Below are positions 10,772-20,218 of a DNA stretch of 64,000 nt, one piece after another; position 1 is the stretch's first letter; the number at the start of each line of letters is the position of its first letter. This DNA comes from Laccaria trichodermophora (taxonomy: Eukaryota > Basidiomycota > Agaricomycetes > Agaricales > Hydnangiaceae). The stretch covers positions 868,001 to 932,000 of the forward strand of contig JACTVC010000022.1 of assembly GCA_018417955.1 (NCBI GenBank), given 5' to 3'. The notes below the pieces were generated by a model. That model had not been told where the DNA came from. It was given only the letters and a program-made list of their open reading frames with translations, and searched no databases. The position numbers were made by a program, and so were the translations under genes.

Positions 10772-12184
10772 CTATAAAACTCTCCACCGTGCTGGACGAG
10801 GATTAGAATGGCATTTATTGCGGAAAACAGTTCTGAATTTATCGAATTGCTGTTGTTTCGGGATGGCAAAGATAACTTGTTGGAAAGAAGAAGAAAATCT
10901 GCCTCTGGAGACACTGAAAAAATCTGCCCAAATTTCAGCAATCATCTCGATATCATTCTTGCATGCTCCCACCCCAAAAGCACCAAGCACAACATGTTTA
11001 ACACCTCGTCGCTCAAAGAGAGCAAGAATCCTTCCCATCCTATCTCGCATTCTCTGCTTGATTTTTGTGTTGATTAGAGCAGCTGCTGCACTAGGAGCCC
11101 CGGATCTCACAAGCTCTGCGTTTACAGGAGAGCAGCTGACAACATCAATTTCGAGAGGATGTTCAGAAACATCCATGTCGTTGCGGAAGAGGACGACATT
11201 GGGGGAAAATATCAGAGAATTAGAATGGTACGGAATGCTGGATGAGTGATCGTCATAGAAGGGCTTGGACGAAGACGAGTTGAGGGATGCATATAACGTC
11301 GAAGAACGACAAAGTGACGCCTCGTGGGTATTCCCACCATCAAGGAAATCGCCTCCAGGCATTGTTGGCGAAGCAGAATTAAGAACACCAATGTTTTCAT
11401 GACTTTGAACACGACGTTGCAGATGTCGAGCTCCTGCGATGGCGGACGCATGGAGCACTTCAATCCTTGTCCCCTCAAAAAACAGTGGCCGTATGGGGGG
11501 TAATGAGGATTTCCAGTCCAAACGTAGAGAGTCTGGGCGATAGTACTCTGCGCCATTGTGCATCGCCAGTAGCTGGCTTGTAATGACAAAACGCCAAGTA
11601 CCCTGATGGGCAGAGGAATACACCTCAATGTATCCCACTTTGATGTCCTTTAATGTAGATTTTGCCATGCCTTGGCGGAACGCACGCATAAAACTCTCGT
11701 GCCCCATAGAAAGAGCTTTGGAGGGTGAGACCAACGAAGGGGGTCGAGCTTTAGTGGGATGTTGACGCCGATCAGCTTCAGCGGGGCGGAGAGGTTGAGC
11801 ACAATCAGCGGGAGGCCATATGGGAGGCCAAGTAGCAGGAGGCTGAGATTGATCTAAAGCGGGGGCTGCAGGATAATTGGCCAAAAGTGAGCGGTATGGC
11901 GCCTGATCATAGAACTTCTCCCGTTCTGCCCGGAGACCTGTTTCGGGGGGTTTCTTCGTAGGAGCAGCGGGAGGCGGAGTCTGATCGTAGAATTTCTCTC
12001 GTTCTGCCCGAAGACCTGTCTCAGGGGGCTTTCGAATAGGTGCAGCGGGAGGCGGGGTCTGATCATAGAATTTCTCTCGTTCTGCCCGGAGACCTGTCTC
12101 AGGAAGCTTTCGAGCAGGTGCATCCGTATGCGAGAGGTATGGCGTCTGATCGTAGAACTTCTCTCGTTCCTCACGGAGACCCAT
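10772..12184 (-). CDS. PARG-family paralog with a substituted active site and an N-terminal repeat array
   Basis: This is one uninterrupted 470-codon frame. The C-terminal ~300 residues match the neighbouring PARG: GVLNSASP, SSTLYASL, FSPNVVLFRNDM, LEIDVVSCSPVNAELVR, MGRILALFERRGVKHVVLGAFG and GVGACKN. Where the neighbour has AGGGFIRGAQAQEES, this protein has PGGDFLDGGNTHEAS. The third Gly becomes Asp and Gln-Glu-Glu becomes His-Glu-Ala, so the catalytic Glu is missing and hydrolase activity is unlikely (inference). The intron that splits this motif in the neighbour is absent. Residues 2-96 are three and a half copies of a 26-29 residue unit GLRAEREKFYDQTP plus a Pro/Ala-rich spacer; residues 97-150 are Pro-rich. 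The open frame over 1.4 kb suggests a maintained gene, perhaps an ADP-ribose reader or scaffold, rather than a pseudogene. Confidence 0.75.
   Translation of the reverse strand: MGLREEREKFYDQTPYLSHTDAPARKLPETGLRAEREKFYDQTPPPAAPIRKPPETGLRAEREKFYDQTPPPAAPTKKPPETGLRAEREKFYDQAPYRSLLANYPAAPALDQSQPPATWPPIWPPADCAQPLRPAEADRRQHPTKARPPSLVSPSKALSMGHESFMRAFRQGMAKSTLKDIKVGYIEVYSSAHQGTWRFVITSQLLAMHNGAEYYRPDSLRLDWKSSLPPIRPLFFEGTRIEVLHASAIAGARHLQRRVQSHENIGVLNSASPTMPGGDFLDGGNTHEASLCRSSTLYASLNSSSSKPFYDDHSSSIPYHSNSLIFSPNVVLFRNDMDVSEHPLEIDVVSCSPVNAELVRSGAPSAAAALINTKIKQRMRDRMGRILALFERRGVKHVVLGAFGVGACKNDIEMIAEIWADFFSVSRGRFSSSFQQVIFAIPKQQQFDKFRTVFRNKCHSNPRPARWRVL
11897..12181 (-). repeat. Coding tandem repeat, 3.5 units of 78-87 bp
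   Basis: Each unit encodes GLR(A/E)EREKFYDQ(T/A)P and then a Pro/Ala/Lys spacer ending PPET or LPET. The two central units are almost identical in DNA, so they duplicated recently; the outer ones have diverged. All unit lengths are multiples of three, so the frame is kept. Confidence 0.85.
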
Positions 12185-13687
12185 GGGGGCAAACCGCAGG
12201 ATGAGCGTTAGGAAGAATCAACTTCCAACACTGCATAACCGAAGTAGTATATGACGCCACGGATGGACACACAAAGGCGCCTCATGTCTTTAAAATGTAA
12301 GCACCTGATGGAAGTCAGCCTCGATCCCACCTGACCTTCAGGTAGAGTTTCGCCGGTAGTGGCACCTGGACCTGGCCGCCCTATATGGATAAAAAAACAG
12401 ATGGAGGGCCAAGAAATCTTCGATTATCGGATTTCCGGCTGAACCTGTGGGTCCAAATTAGAAGTCTCCAAAGCACCTCAAAAACATCATTGACACGAAG
12501 CCGAAGCGCTATCAGGCATTATCAGAAAAAGATCCCCCTGCCGAAAATAGGGCCATGTTTGAATCAGAATCCTAGGCCATAAGACGTGTTCAGGTTCACG
12601 GACACGAGGTGAAAGAACCTGGCGAAGCCATCGGCCAATATTTCCAGTAAGCACCGAGGAGGTCGTGCGTGGGGCGGTGTCGAAAACGGTGGACCCAACT
12701 ATGATATGTCCATCTTAGCTTATGGTCGTCCTGGTCATTCTCCAACCCAACCCACCACAAGACTCCGTAGGCGTCATCACAACCTATCACTGCCCACCAA
12801 ACAACTTCATTGTCGTCCGAAATACCTTCCGTCAATGGCCTCGCTTTGATGTGTTTTGCCTTTTACATCGTCGTCCACGGAGACGCTGGCTAAACGGGCC
12901 GTTTTTCAGAAATCAGAGTATGTTGAGATTCGCAAGAAACACGTCAGTTCTTCATCACCCCCATCTTGCGAGGCGTTCACTGATGTCCACTACCGTGTTT
13001 GGATTCTGTTAAGGCGCGTTAACGCACGCGTTAGTCTATAAAAAACACGGACCTACCTGGTTCTTCAAGAGTCCGAAGAAGCGTTCAATACACTTTTCAC
13101 AAGGTCGCAAACATTGGCAGTGCGTCTAAGCAAATGTTAGCATTGGTATAGCGTGTAAAATTGTAAATTCGGTAGCAAATACACACCAGCGCGTCGCGTT
13201 CCCTACGCTTTCTGAGTTCTCGAGTTTTAAGTAGATGATCTTGTTGTCGAATCCATGGTTGAAGAGACTTAGAGGGGGGAGGGCAAAAGATCGTAGTTAC
13301 TAGGCTAAACCAAAGCAACTGACGCGGCGCAGCAATTTACCTGCCAGGCGTGGCAAACGGAGACTCGGGTGCTCAAGAGACTGAGTGGAGGAAAAAAGAG
13401 GCAAGCTGTAGCCTCGTCACATGATCGGAAAACAAACTTCAAACTTGGCCATGCCGCCGGCCCAACATATTCTTCAGTAATAACGGGCTCTCAACGAACC
13501 GCGCTCGGTGTGGGATTCTAGATTTCTCCCCTCCAAATTGTTGCATAATATCTTAGGCCAAGCACTAAGAAAAGAGTTTCTGTTCAAGCCAAAGTTAATT
13601 CACCAGCGACCGCCTTCTCACCTCACCTCTCGCAAAGTTTGAGGAAAGAGGTCTGGAAGTGTTGACAGTCTCTTCATCCGAGATTCT
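12185..13687. other. 1.5-kb stretch without recognisable genes
   Basis: ORFs here are short and show no family motif. The minus-strand end beside 12184 should carry the promoter of the PARG-like gene, and the right part leads into the duplicated gene fragment at 13860. I recognise no repeat. Confidence 0.4.
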
Positions 13688-13859
13688 TTGTTTGTATCAA
13701 AAGCCATGTGTCCTGCTTCATCTCTTCTGCCCGCCTTCCCCACCTATCGAACCAAATCACTGGTGGGCTTTTTCAAGCATTTTCTGAATAACCAAGCTTA
13801 CTTTGCATTATCATCACTAGACTCGCCACGCGAGACCTACCGTGTATCCTTACGTTTGA

Positions 13860-14130
13860 GGCACATCCCGCAAATCCAAACCGCATTGGCAGTGTTGCGG
13901 TCAACGAGCTTGAGCCTCGAACGAACTCTCGCCGCCTCTCTGTCACTACTTACCCACCATGGTCCACTTCGTTTCCTCCCGGCTGAGTACATACATCTAT
14001 CAAGGAAGAAACCAGGGAACGATCCCACGGAAAGCCGCGTCCTCCGATTCTGCTACGTCGCCATCGTTCGAACAAGCCGTTGAAACTAAACTGGGACCAC
14101 GGTCCACGGAAGATTCGGCGGACGTTACGA
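13860..14130 (+). pseudogene. Truncated inverted duplicate of the hypothetical gene at 16722-17695
   Basis: The plus strand from about 13860 (upstream region, with GGCAGTGTTGCGGTCAACGA) through an ATG at 13969 (MVHF) to about 14130 matches the minus strand of 17330-17790. Shared are the 5' flank, the first codons (MVYF there) and the stretch reading KKPGNDPTESRV. The copy lacks the block between them, about 230 bp of the intact gene, and its frame runs into TGA at about 14083. It is therefore a 5' fragment joined across a deletion. It lies on the opposite side of IDO in opposite orientation. Confidence 0.7.
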
Positions 14131-14841
14131 CGATGCTCGGTTCTTGCACATGTCTGGCGGAGTCTGTTGAGATAGTCAACAGGGCGCTCGCGCCCGAGTA
14201 GACGGTCTAGTACTCGGGTTTCCAAGAACGAGATTTCTACTCCTTTCTAGAGTCTGTGTTCGATGCAGGTGAAGGTTGGTGAAGGAAAGCACTTTCGGGA
14301 CCTGCTCACTCAATTGGAGCTCTTGGCGTCACAATACTCAATTGTGAGCAGTAAAAGGATTGAAGTTGCTCGTATTGAATTCCATCTTCTAGGCTATCAT
14401 AGGTGTGCTCCAAGCTCAAGCTCCGAGGTACACAGCACATTTGAGCAGATTCCGCATACTTTCCGCATTCGTTCATCGTAGCAGGGTTCGGGTGTGCCTG
14501 GGTGAGTGAACTGGGCATCATCGGACTTTTGAGAGCAGGCATCGGGTCCGACGACTCGAAATCGCTAGAGCTAGAACGGGATATATTTTATGTTTTATTT
14601 CGGCGACATTGAATGAGGTTTTTGAACAATCATAACGTGGTTAACTCACAGTTGGAGGGTCGAGTTATTCAGAAAAGAGTATAGGAAAGGGCGAACACGG
14701 AAGCGGGATTACGCGACCCGCACAGATTAGAAAGATTTTTTTACCTCCAACGTTATCAACCCACGCAATCTCTACAAGAATCAAGATCTGATTCATAATA
14801 TGATCCGTTTACAACCTTTTACAACCTTCACTCATGTTATT

Positions 14842-14850
14842 TATATAAAT
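14842..14850 (+). promoter_or_regulatory. TATA-like box of the IDO gene
   Basis: TATATAAAT lies 35 bp before the IDO start codon. This spacing suits a TATA box with a short 5' leader. It is seen as sequence only; the transcription start is not known. Confidence 0.5.
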
Positions 14851-14884
14851 CTCCTATCTCAATACCCTCTGAATCCCATCCTAC

Positions 14885-16382
14885 ATGGCTCACCACCACT
14901 CGGGCTCCATGTCCATCAACATCGGCTCAACCCACTTCCTCTACCTCCCCCGTCCAGACGTTCTCACCGGACCACCCCCAGGCGTCGTCGACACTACCAC
15001 CCTCGCAGCACACGACTTTGACGTCGACACGCGGACGGGATTCATGCCCCCGCAAGCACCGCTACGTCGTTTACCGGTGGATTGGGAGCCTTGGGAGGAG
15101 GTGCTGGATGATGCCGTTAGAAGGAAACTGCAGCTTGGGGATAAACCTGATTTGGATGAGGGGGAAAAGATGAACTCGGAGGTGTGGCGAGGGAGAGTGC
15201 GTGAGGTACGAGTGTTCTCTTTTTTTTCTTTTTTGCGAGGACTAATTTTATGGGAAGCTCCCCATTCTACCAATTACAGAATTAAAAAAATCAGAAGTGC
15301 TCCTACGCAGAGCACACCACGTCCTCGGATGGATAATGCATTTTTACATCCACTCCCTCCCACCACACACTCCCCTCCGTATCCCGCCACTTATAACCCT
15401 CCCCCTCCTACAAGTCTCCGCACAACTACAGCTCCCGCCTGTCCTCACCTATTCCGACGACGTCCTCTACAATTGGTACATCCCCAACACCTCAGATTCC
15501 GATATACCCACACACACTTCGCCCTTGAAATGCCAGACACTGTTTACGTCTACGCAGGACGAAGCAGAATTTTACCTCGTATCAGCTAGGGTCGAACTAA
15601 GAGGCGTCGACGCGCTGGAGCTCATGCGGATGGTGATGGACGAGGCGTTCGTCGGAGACGATATCGCCGCGCGTCGGATCACCACATACCTAACAGACTT
15701 GGCCGTGGTGATAAAGGACCTTGGACAAATATTATCAAGCGTGAAAGAGGGATGCGACCCAGATGTATTCTATCGTGAAGTAAGACCTTGGTTCCGCGGC
15801 GAAGATTCCAGCTCGAGTTCGAGGGGGCAGAAGTGGGTGTTTGAAGGCATAGAAATGGACGAGACGCTTAGAGAGCCCACGGAATTATCAGGTCCCAGTG
15901 CAGGACAGAGCTCGCTCATCCACGCGCTCGACGCGTTCCTTGGTGTGGATCGGAAGGATTCAACAACGCAGACATCAACCAAGTCTACCTTTCTCCAACG
16001 CATGCAACTGTACATGCCGCGCTACCACCGCGCCTTCCTAACCCACCTCTCCAACAACCCGCGTCCTCTCCGCGAAGTGATCCTTTCTCTTAATGAGTCA
16101 GGTGAACACCCCAGGTTGATGGAGGCTTATAATGAGAGTGTACAGGCTTTGAAGGAGTTTAGGGATTTGCATATGATTATTGTTGCGCTTTATATTGTGG
16201 GGCCTGCGAAGAGGGCTAGGGAGCGCGAGCGGGTGGCGTTAGGGGAGGGCGTGGAAGATGGAGAGGAGAGGAGGAGAAGGCCGTTGAAGGGGACTGGAGG
16301 GACCGACCTTGTTAAATTTTTGAAGGGCGTGAGGGACCAAACGAAGGGAACTCTGTTGCCGCTTCCTGAACCGCCGTCGTGA
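14885..16382 (+). CDS. IDO: Indoleamine 2,3-dioxygenase
   Basis: Two exons, 14885-15200 and 15280-16382, joined through a GTGAGG...TTACAG intron, give 472 residues, normal for fungal IDO. Exon 1 carries the N-terminal helical part (LPVDWEPWEEVLDDAV). Exon 2 carries RRAHHVLGWIMHFYIH, LQLPPVLTYSDDVLYNW, then the haem-pocket region MPRYHRAFLTHLS and EFRDLHMIIVALYIVGPA, whose His matches the proximal haem ligand. The GTGGTDLVKFLKGVRDQTKG loop is the conserved C-terminal signature. The enzyme opens the indole ring of tryptophan to N-formylkynurenine in the cytosol, the entry to kynurenine and de novo NAD+ synthesis. A start at 14906 (MSINIG) is also possible. The gene looks intact and lies between inverted partial copies of a hypothetical gene. 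Confidence in family is high; the intron is supported by frame and by restoring the conserved N-terminal block. Confidence 0.93.
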
Positions 16383-16721
16383 CATTTTTTTTGATTATAG
16401 AATTCAACTTTGCTTGGGATGTCACAACGAGTTTGTATATTATTGCGATGCAGAAATCATTTCAGCAATCAAGGAGTGCATTCCAATGCCTGGGGTTGCA
16501 AAGACCCATGAACATTCTTGAAAACTTGAGCCCCGCCTTTTCCTAAAACATACCACCATGGCAGGAATACACAGTCGACGCTGTGCGCGGATCTTTTTGA
16601 AAGTCTGTTATTACCTTGCAGCATTTAAGATGGCGTAAACAGGCGTGCATTTAAAGGCCTGATGTTACGAAGATCTTGAATTTGCGACCCATTGAACCCC
16701 GCTCGACCCCCCCATCCTTTC
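16383..16721. other. Short intergenic with a duplicated 3' segment
   Basis: A ~50-bp segment around 16535-16590 (TCCTAAAACATACCACCATG) resembles the 3' end of the next gene at about 16719-16770 (TCCTAAAACATACCGCCATG). Its continuation, GGATCTTTTTGAAAGTCTGT at about 16590, resembles 18090-18115. This looks like a small tandem duplication of the gene end. Nothing else is seen. Confidence 0.45.
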
Positions 16722-17695
16722 CTAAAACATACCGCCATGGTAAGAACACATTGTCACCGCTGTGCTAGCGAACCTAGAAGCAGCTGCCATGTTGGCCGTC
16801 GCCAATTGTTGGAACCGCTGGAGTTCAAGCGCGAAATTCTGCTGGCACAATGAGATCTGTTTATTGATTCCCGACGTCCATGCAAACGGGACGTCGTAGT
16901 GGGATGATCCGTTCTCGTATGTGATTACCCAGTTGGACTTGGTGGATGGAGATAATATGACGGACTTGACAGAGAGCTCAGGTAACACAAACATATCGGA
17001 GTAAAAAGGAGTTCGAAACGAACCTCAACTTTAAAACCAACGGCACGGACATTATGCAACTTGTCCATCAAGCTCGAGTCGATCTCATCAGCACTCATGT
17101 CCCCGTCCTGATACACTATAACCCAGCTATCATCACAACCAATGGACACCATCTTCACTTCCGACAGCTTATTTCGAGTCTTGAGATGCTCATCGAGGGT
17201 TTTCGGTATTTTATCAAAAACACAGTAGGGGACGCCGTCGTGGCCTACTACTCCGATGAAGCCCTGACCGTCAGGGGTGAACGTGATCCATTGGACGTTC
17301 CCCAGCTCAGTATCACGACCGGTTTGAACGGTGGCGACGTGGCAGAATCGGATAACGCGGCTTTCAGTGGGATCGTTGCCTGGTTTCTTTCCTGACAGAT
17401 GTATGGGTTCTCGTTAGGTGCTTGAGAAAGAGCATGAGGGGCCTCACTATTGAATTCGTCAGTGCGAAGGAACCAGTCGCCGTCGTTTGCGACCGAGACG
17501 TTGATGATTACTTCGCCTTTAGAATGGGCCTCTCTAATTGCAGTGACGAGAGCTGCAGGACAATGGTCCGTCCTATTATGCGTGCAGTCAATAAAAAGCG
17601 AGGATGGGTGCCTACGAACCACCACGTTGATGAACCAGATGAAACAACGCATCCTTGAGAAGAAGCCGGAAGGAAAGAGAAGTAGACCATGGTAA
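16722..17695 (-). CDS. Hypothetical agaric protein with repeated aromatic beta-strand motifs
   Basis: The frame can be followed in minus orientation through at least three exons. The first readable block contains HPSSLFIDCTHNRTDHCP, LVTAIREAHSKGEV and NDGDWFLRTDEFN. A GTGAGG...TGTCAG intron (about 17450-17396) leads to RKKPGNDPTESRVIRFC, FTPDGQGFIGVVGHDG and CDDSWVIVYQDGD. A second intron (donor GTTCGT near 17020, acceptor CTGAG) leads to ELSVKSVILSPSTKSNWV and ITYENGSSHYDVP, ending near 16722. The pairs DDSWVIVYQDGD and SNWVITYENGSS look like blades of a beta-propeller-like fold, but I do not recognise a named family. The start is uncertain: an ATG at 17695 (MVYF) is backed by the duplicate at 13969, but its link to the first long block needs an unresolved splice. 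Confidence 0.45.
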
Positions 17696-18174
17696 GTAAG
17701 TAGTGGCAGAGAGGTGAGAGTTCGTTCAAGGCTCAAGCTCGTTGGCCGCAACACTGCCAATGGGGTTGGAACTGGGTTGGAATCGCAAGATGTGCCTAGA
17801 TGTAAAAATAGACGATATGTGAGAGTATGTGAGTCTGATGATAATGATGCAAAGTAGGGTTCTGAAAAACCTTGAAAAAGCACACCAGTGCCAGTGATTC
17901 CAGGCGGGTGTCTTCAGATAGAGAGATCCACTGTCCGCGCCTGTAAACCTCTTCCTGAAAACTTTACGGGAAGTTTGCCAAGTGAACATTCAACTAACTT
18001 TGGCTTAAACAAAAATTTTACCTTAAGGCTTGGTCTGAGATATTAGGCGACAATGTGGATGAGAGGAATTCAGATGCCCGCGCCGAGGCGGATCTTTGAA
18101 AGCTTGTTATTACTGAAACTTGCGAAGAAGATATTATATTGTCGTCTGGGAGAAGGCTCCTGGAGTCCTGTGTA
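17696..18174. other. Upstream region of the hypothetical gene, then intergenic
   Basis: 17696-17800 is the 5' flank shared with the truncated copy near 13870. The rest contains no recognised gene and ends at the TA target site of the nested transposon stack. Confidence 0.4.
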
Positions 18175-18547
18175 CAGTCGTGGACAAGCAAAGCCCACTA
18201 ATAAAAATGGAAATGTATTGATGGCTACCAAAGTGCCCGGAAAACGTGCAGATAGGTTGAGGGAAGCTTCTGGCCAAATTTCAGCCAAGTCTCACGAGCC
18301 GTTTTGGAGAAAATGGCCATATACAGAAATAGACCCTAAAATTATGGCCGGACACCAAAAAGTGCCAAGAAAAATATGAAAAATAGCGGAATCGCTTCCT
18401 TTCATGGAGAACAATCTGCCCATCAAGTTTCTAAACAATTTATCGAGCAGTTCTTCTGGAAAAAATTGCCAAACATTGACCCAAATTGGGCATTTAGTCA
18501 CTTTTGATGTGACATCTATTACGGGACTAAGAAATTCCATCACACTA

Positions 18548-19769
18548 TGGTGCACGTCACCTAGCCACCACTACTTTGGACAGCGGCCAAATTCCCTCAG
18601 CAACGCACCACCAATGGGTGCCAAATGGTCTGGCCGAGCACCCAGGAGCACGCCCAACAGGCAATGTTAGAACACCCATTTTTGTAGTAATTACAGTCAT
18701 CCACCAGCCTGTGTTACACCACCACTGAATGTTACACTTTTGCTCCTTGCATAACTTTTGCAATATTCAACATACTCTCTTGAAACAAATTTTATCTGGA
18801 GCTCCTATATATGGTCTCTCCTCACATCAAGTTTTGTGTGTGCAGGATGGGCATGAAATATGTAGTGATTTGTTCAAAATGGGGTACTTAGCAGAAAACC
18901 TCCCACCACTGAATGTTACACTGGTATTTTCAGAATTGCTCAACAGAAACAAACCTGAGAGCTCTGAAATTTGGAGGACACAAAGAATGTAGATCACCAA
19001 GATTGAATGTACAATTTTTAAGTGAAAATGCATCTCCATCATGTTTTAAGTGAACTTTCAATTTTTGATGTAACACTAGCTGGTGGATGACTGTACATAG
19101 TGTAATTGAACCGAAATTTTGCTCGCTCTACACGAATAATCCTCACAGCCTGCTTGATGGGCTGCCAAAAACAACAAGCAAATGAAAGGGCTGCACGTGC
19201 CCATGCTGGAAAAGCGAAAAACATGGCCCAGTCAGCTTCTCATAATGGATCAAAAACCAGAAAACATGTACCAATGGCTGGAAATATCAGTGGCATGGCT
19301 GGTGACAGTGATGATACAGCCAACATTGCACCCATGGCACTGGAGGAGTGTGACTGGGATGGGAGCATGAACGGCGTTGGGAACATCACATGGTTCATTG
19401 GATGCATGTATACCACTCAGGTTTGGGGGCAAAAGAAGCTCAGGCCCACGTCAAAGACTTTAGTTCACAAAAATATGCTTTGCACAGGCTCATTCCTGAG
19501 TGTCTGGCACCAATCTAGCATGCCAATTCAAATTTTTATTAGATAGATAAGATAAGATATACCATTTGGGACAAAGTTATGTAAGCTGGCCAAATCAGGT
19601 TCATGAACTTTTATAACTCCCTCAATTTTGAATATTTTGCCAAACAGTCTAACAGTTTTTTTCTTTCAACCAAATGCATCACTTTTGTAAAAGGAATAAG
19701 GAAAGGGGTGAGATCTGGGCTGTCAATAACCTTTGTACAAAAGTAGTGGTGTTTAGGTGACATGCACCA
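18548..19769. mobile_element. Middle TA-flanked MITE-like element (family also at 54347)
   Basis: Left end TGGTGCACGTCACCTAGCCA and reversed right end TGGTGCATGTCACCTAAACA continue into a shared CACCACTACTTT. TA occurs on both sides (18546-18547, 19770-19771). It is inserted within the outer element and carries a 400-bp element inside it. The right ~220 bp matches the right end of the copy at 54347-54879 closely, so this is a family. An ORF at 19106-19546 shows no known motif. Confidence 0.75.
18694..19093. mobile_element. Inner TA-flanked 400-bp MITE
   Basis: Ends are CAGTCATCCACCAGC and its reverse complement GCTGGTGGATGACTG, followed inward by similar GTGTTACA. TA duplications lie at 18692-18693 and 19094-19095. 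It sits inside the middle element, so it is the youngest of the three. Internally it repeats ACCACTGAATGTTACAC at about 18721 and 18904. Confidence 0.8.
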
Positions 19770-20218
19770 TAGGCTTCCGAAATGCAGGGAAATCCAGATT
19801 CTTTGCCCTTTCTGAGTAGCTTCCAGCCAAAGCCCAGCACAGGTACCAACTTTTGATAATTTCTGGCCAGTTTTGACCTGTTTTTCTCCTTAAATGTTGC
19901 AGTTTTTTGGTCCAAAATTTTGGCCACACCAATTCCTTGTGGGAAAAACTTCGGAGGTGCATTTTTCGATGCATTTTGCAAATTCGAGCCAGAATCTGGA
20001 AAAATCTCAGCTCTAGATACATTATTTACTGAGATATCAAATTAGTGGGCTTTGCTTGTCCATGACTATAGGCTCTGGCATGGTTTGAAGCAAGTTGTTT
20101 TCCAATCATGTGATGACCATTTGTGTGGTTGCGGCCTGCCACCTCAATTGCTTCTATGTAATATCACTACAAGGCTTACTTGTTCAATCCTCTAGCCCCC
20201 CCTGACTCAGCAGATCCT

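Larger units (their letters stand above)
18175..20069. mobile_element. Outer TA-flanked DNA element, interrupted by a second one
   Basis: The left end CAGTCGTGGACAAGCAAAGC and the reverse-complemented right end TAGTCATGGACAAGCAAAGC match over about 27 bp with few changes, and both sides have TA (18173-18174, 20070-20071). The terminal motif and TA duplication fit a Tc1/mariner-type non-autonomous element. Without the insert at 18548-19769 it would be about 670 bp. No transposase is visible. Confidence 0.7.

Noticed and set aside
12385..12582. 65-codon plus ORF as a small gene
   Set aside because: No conserved motif, no splice context, and composition like random sequence.
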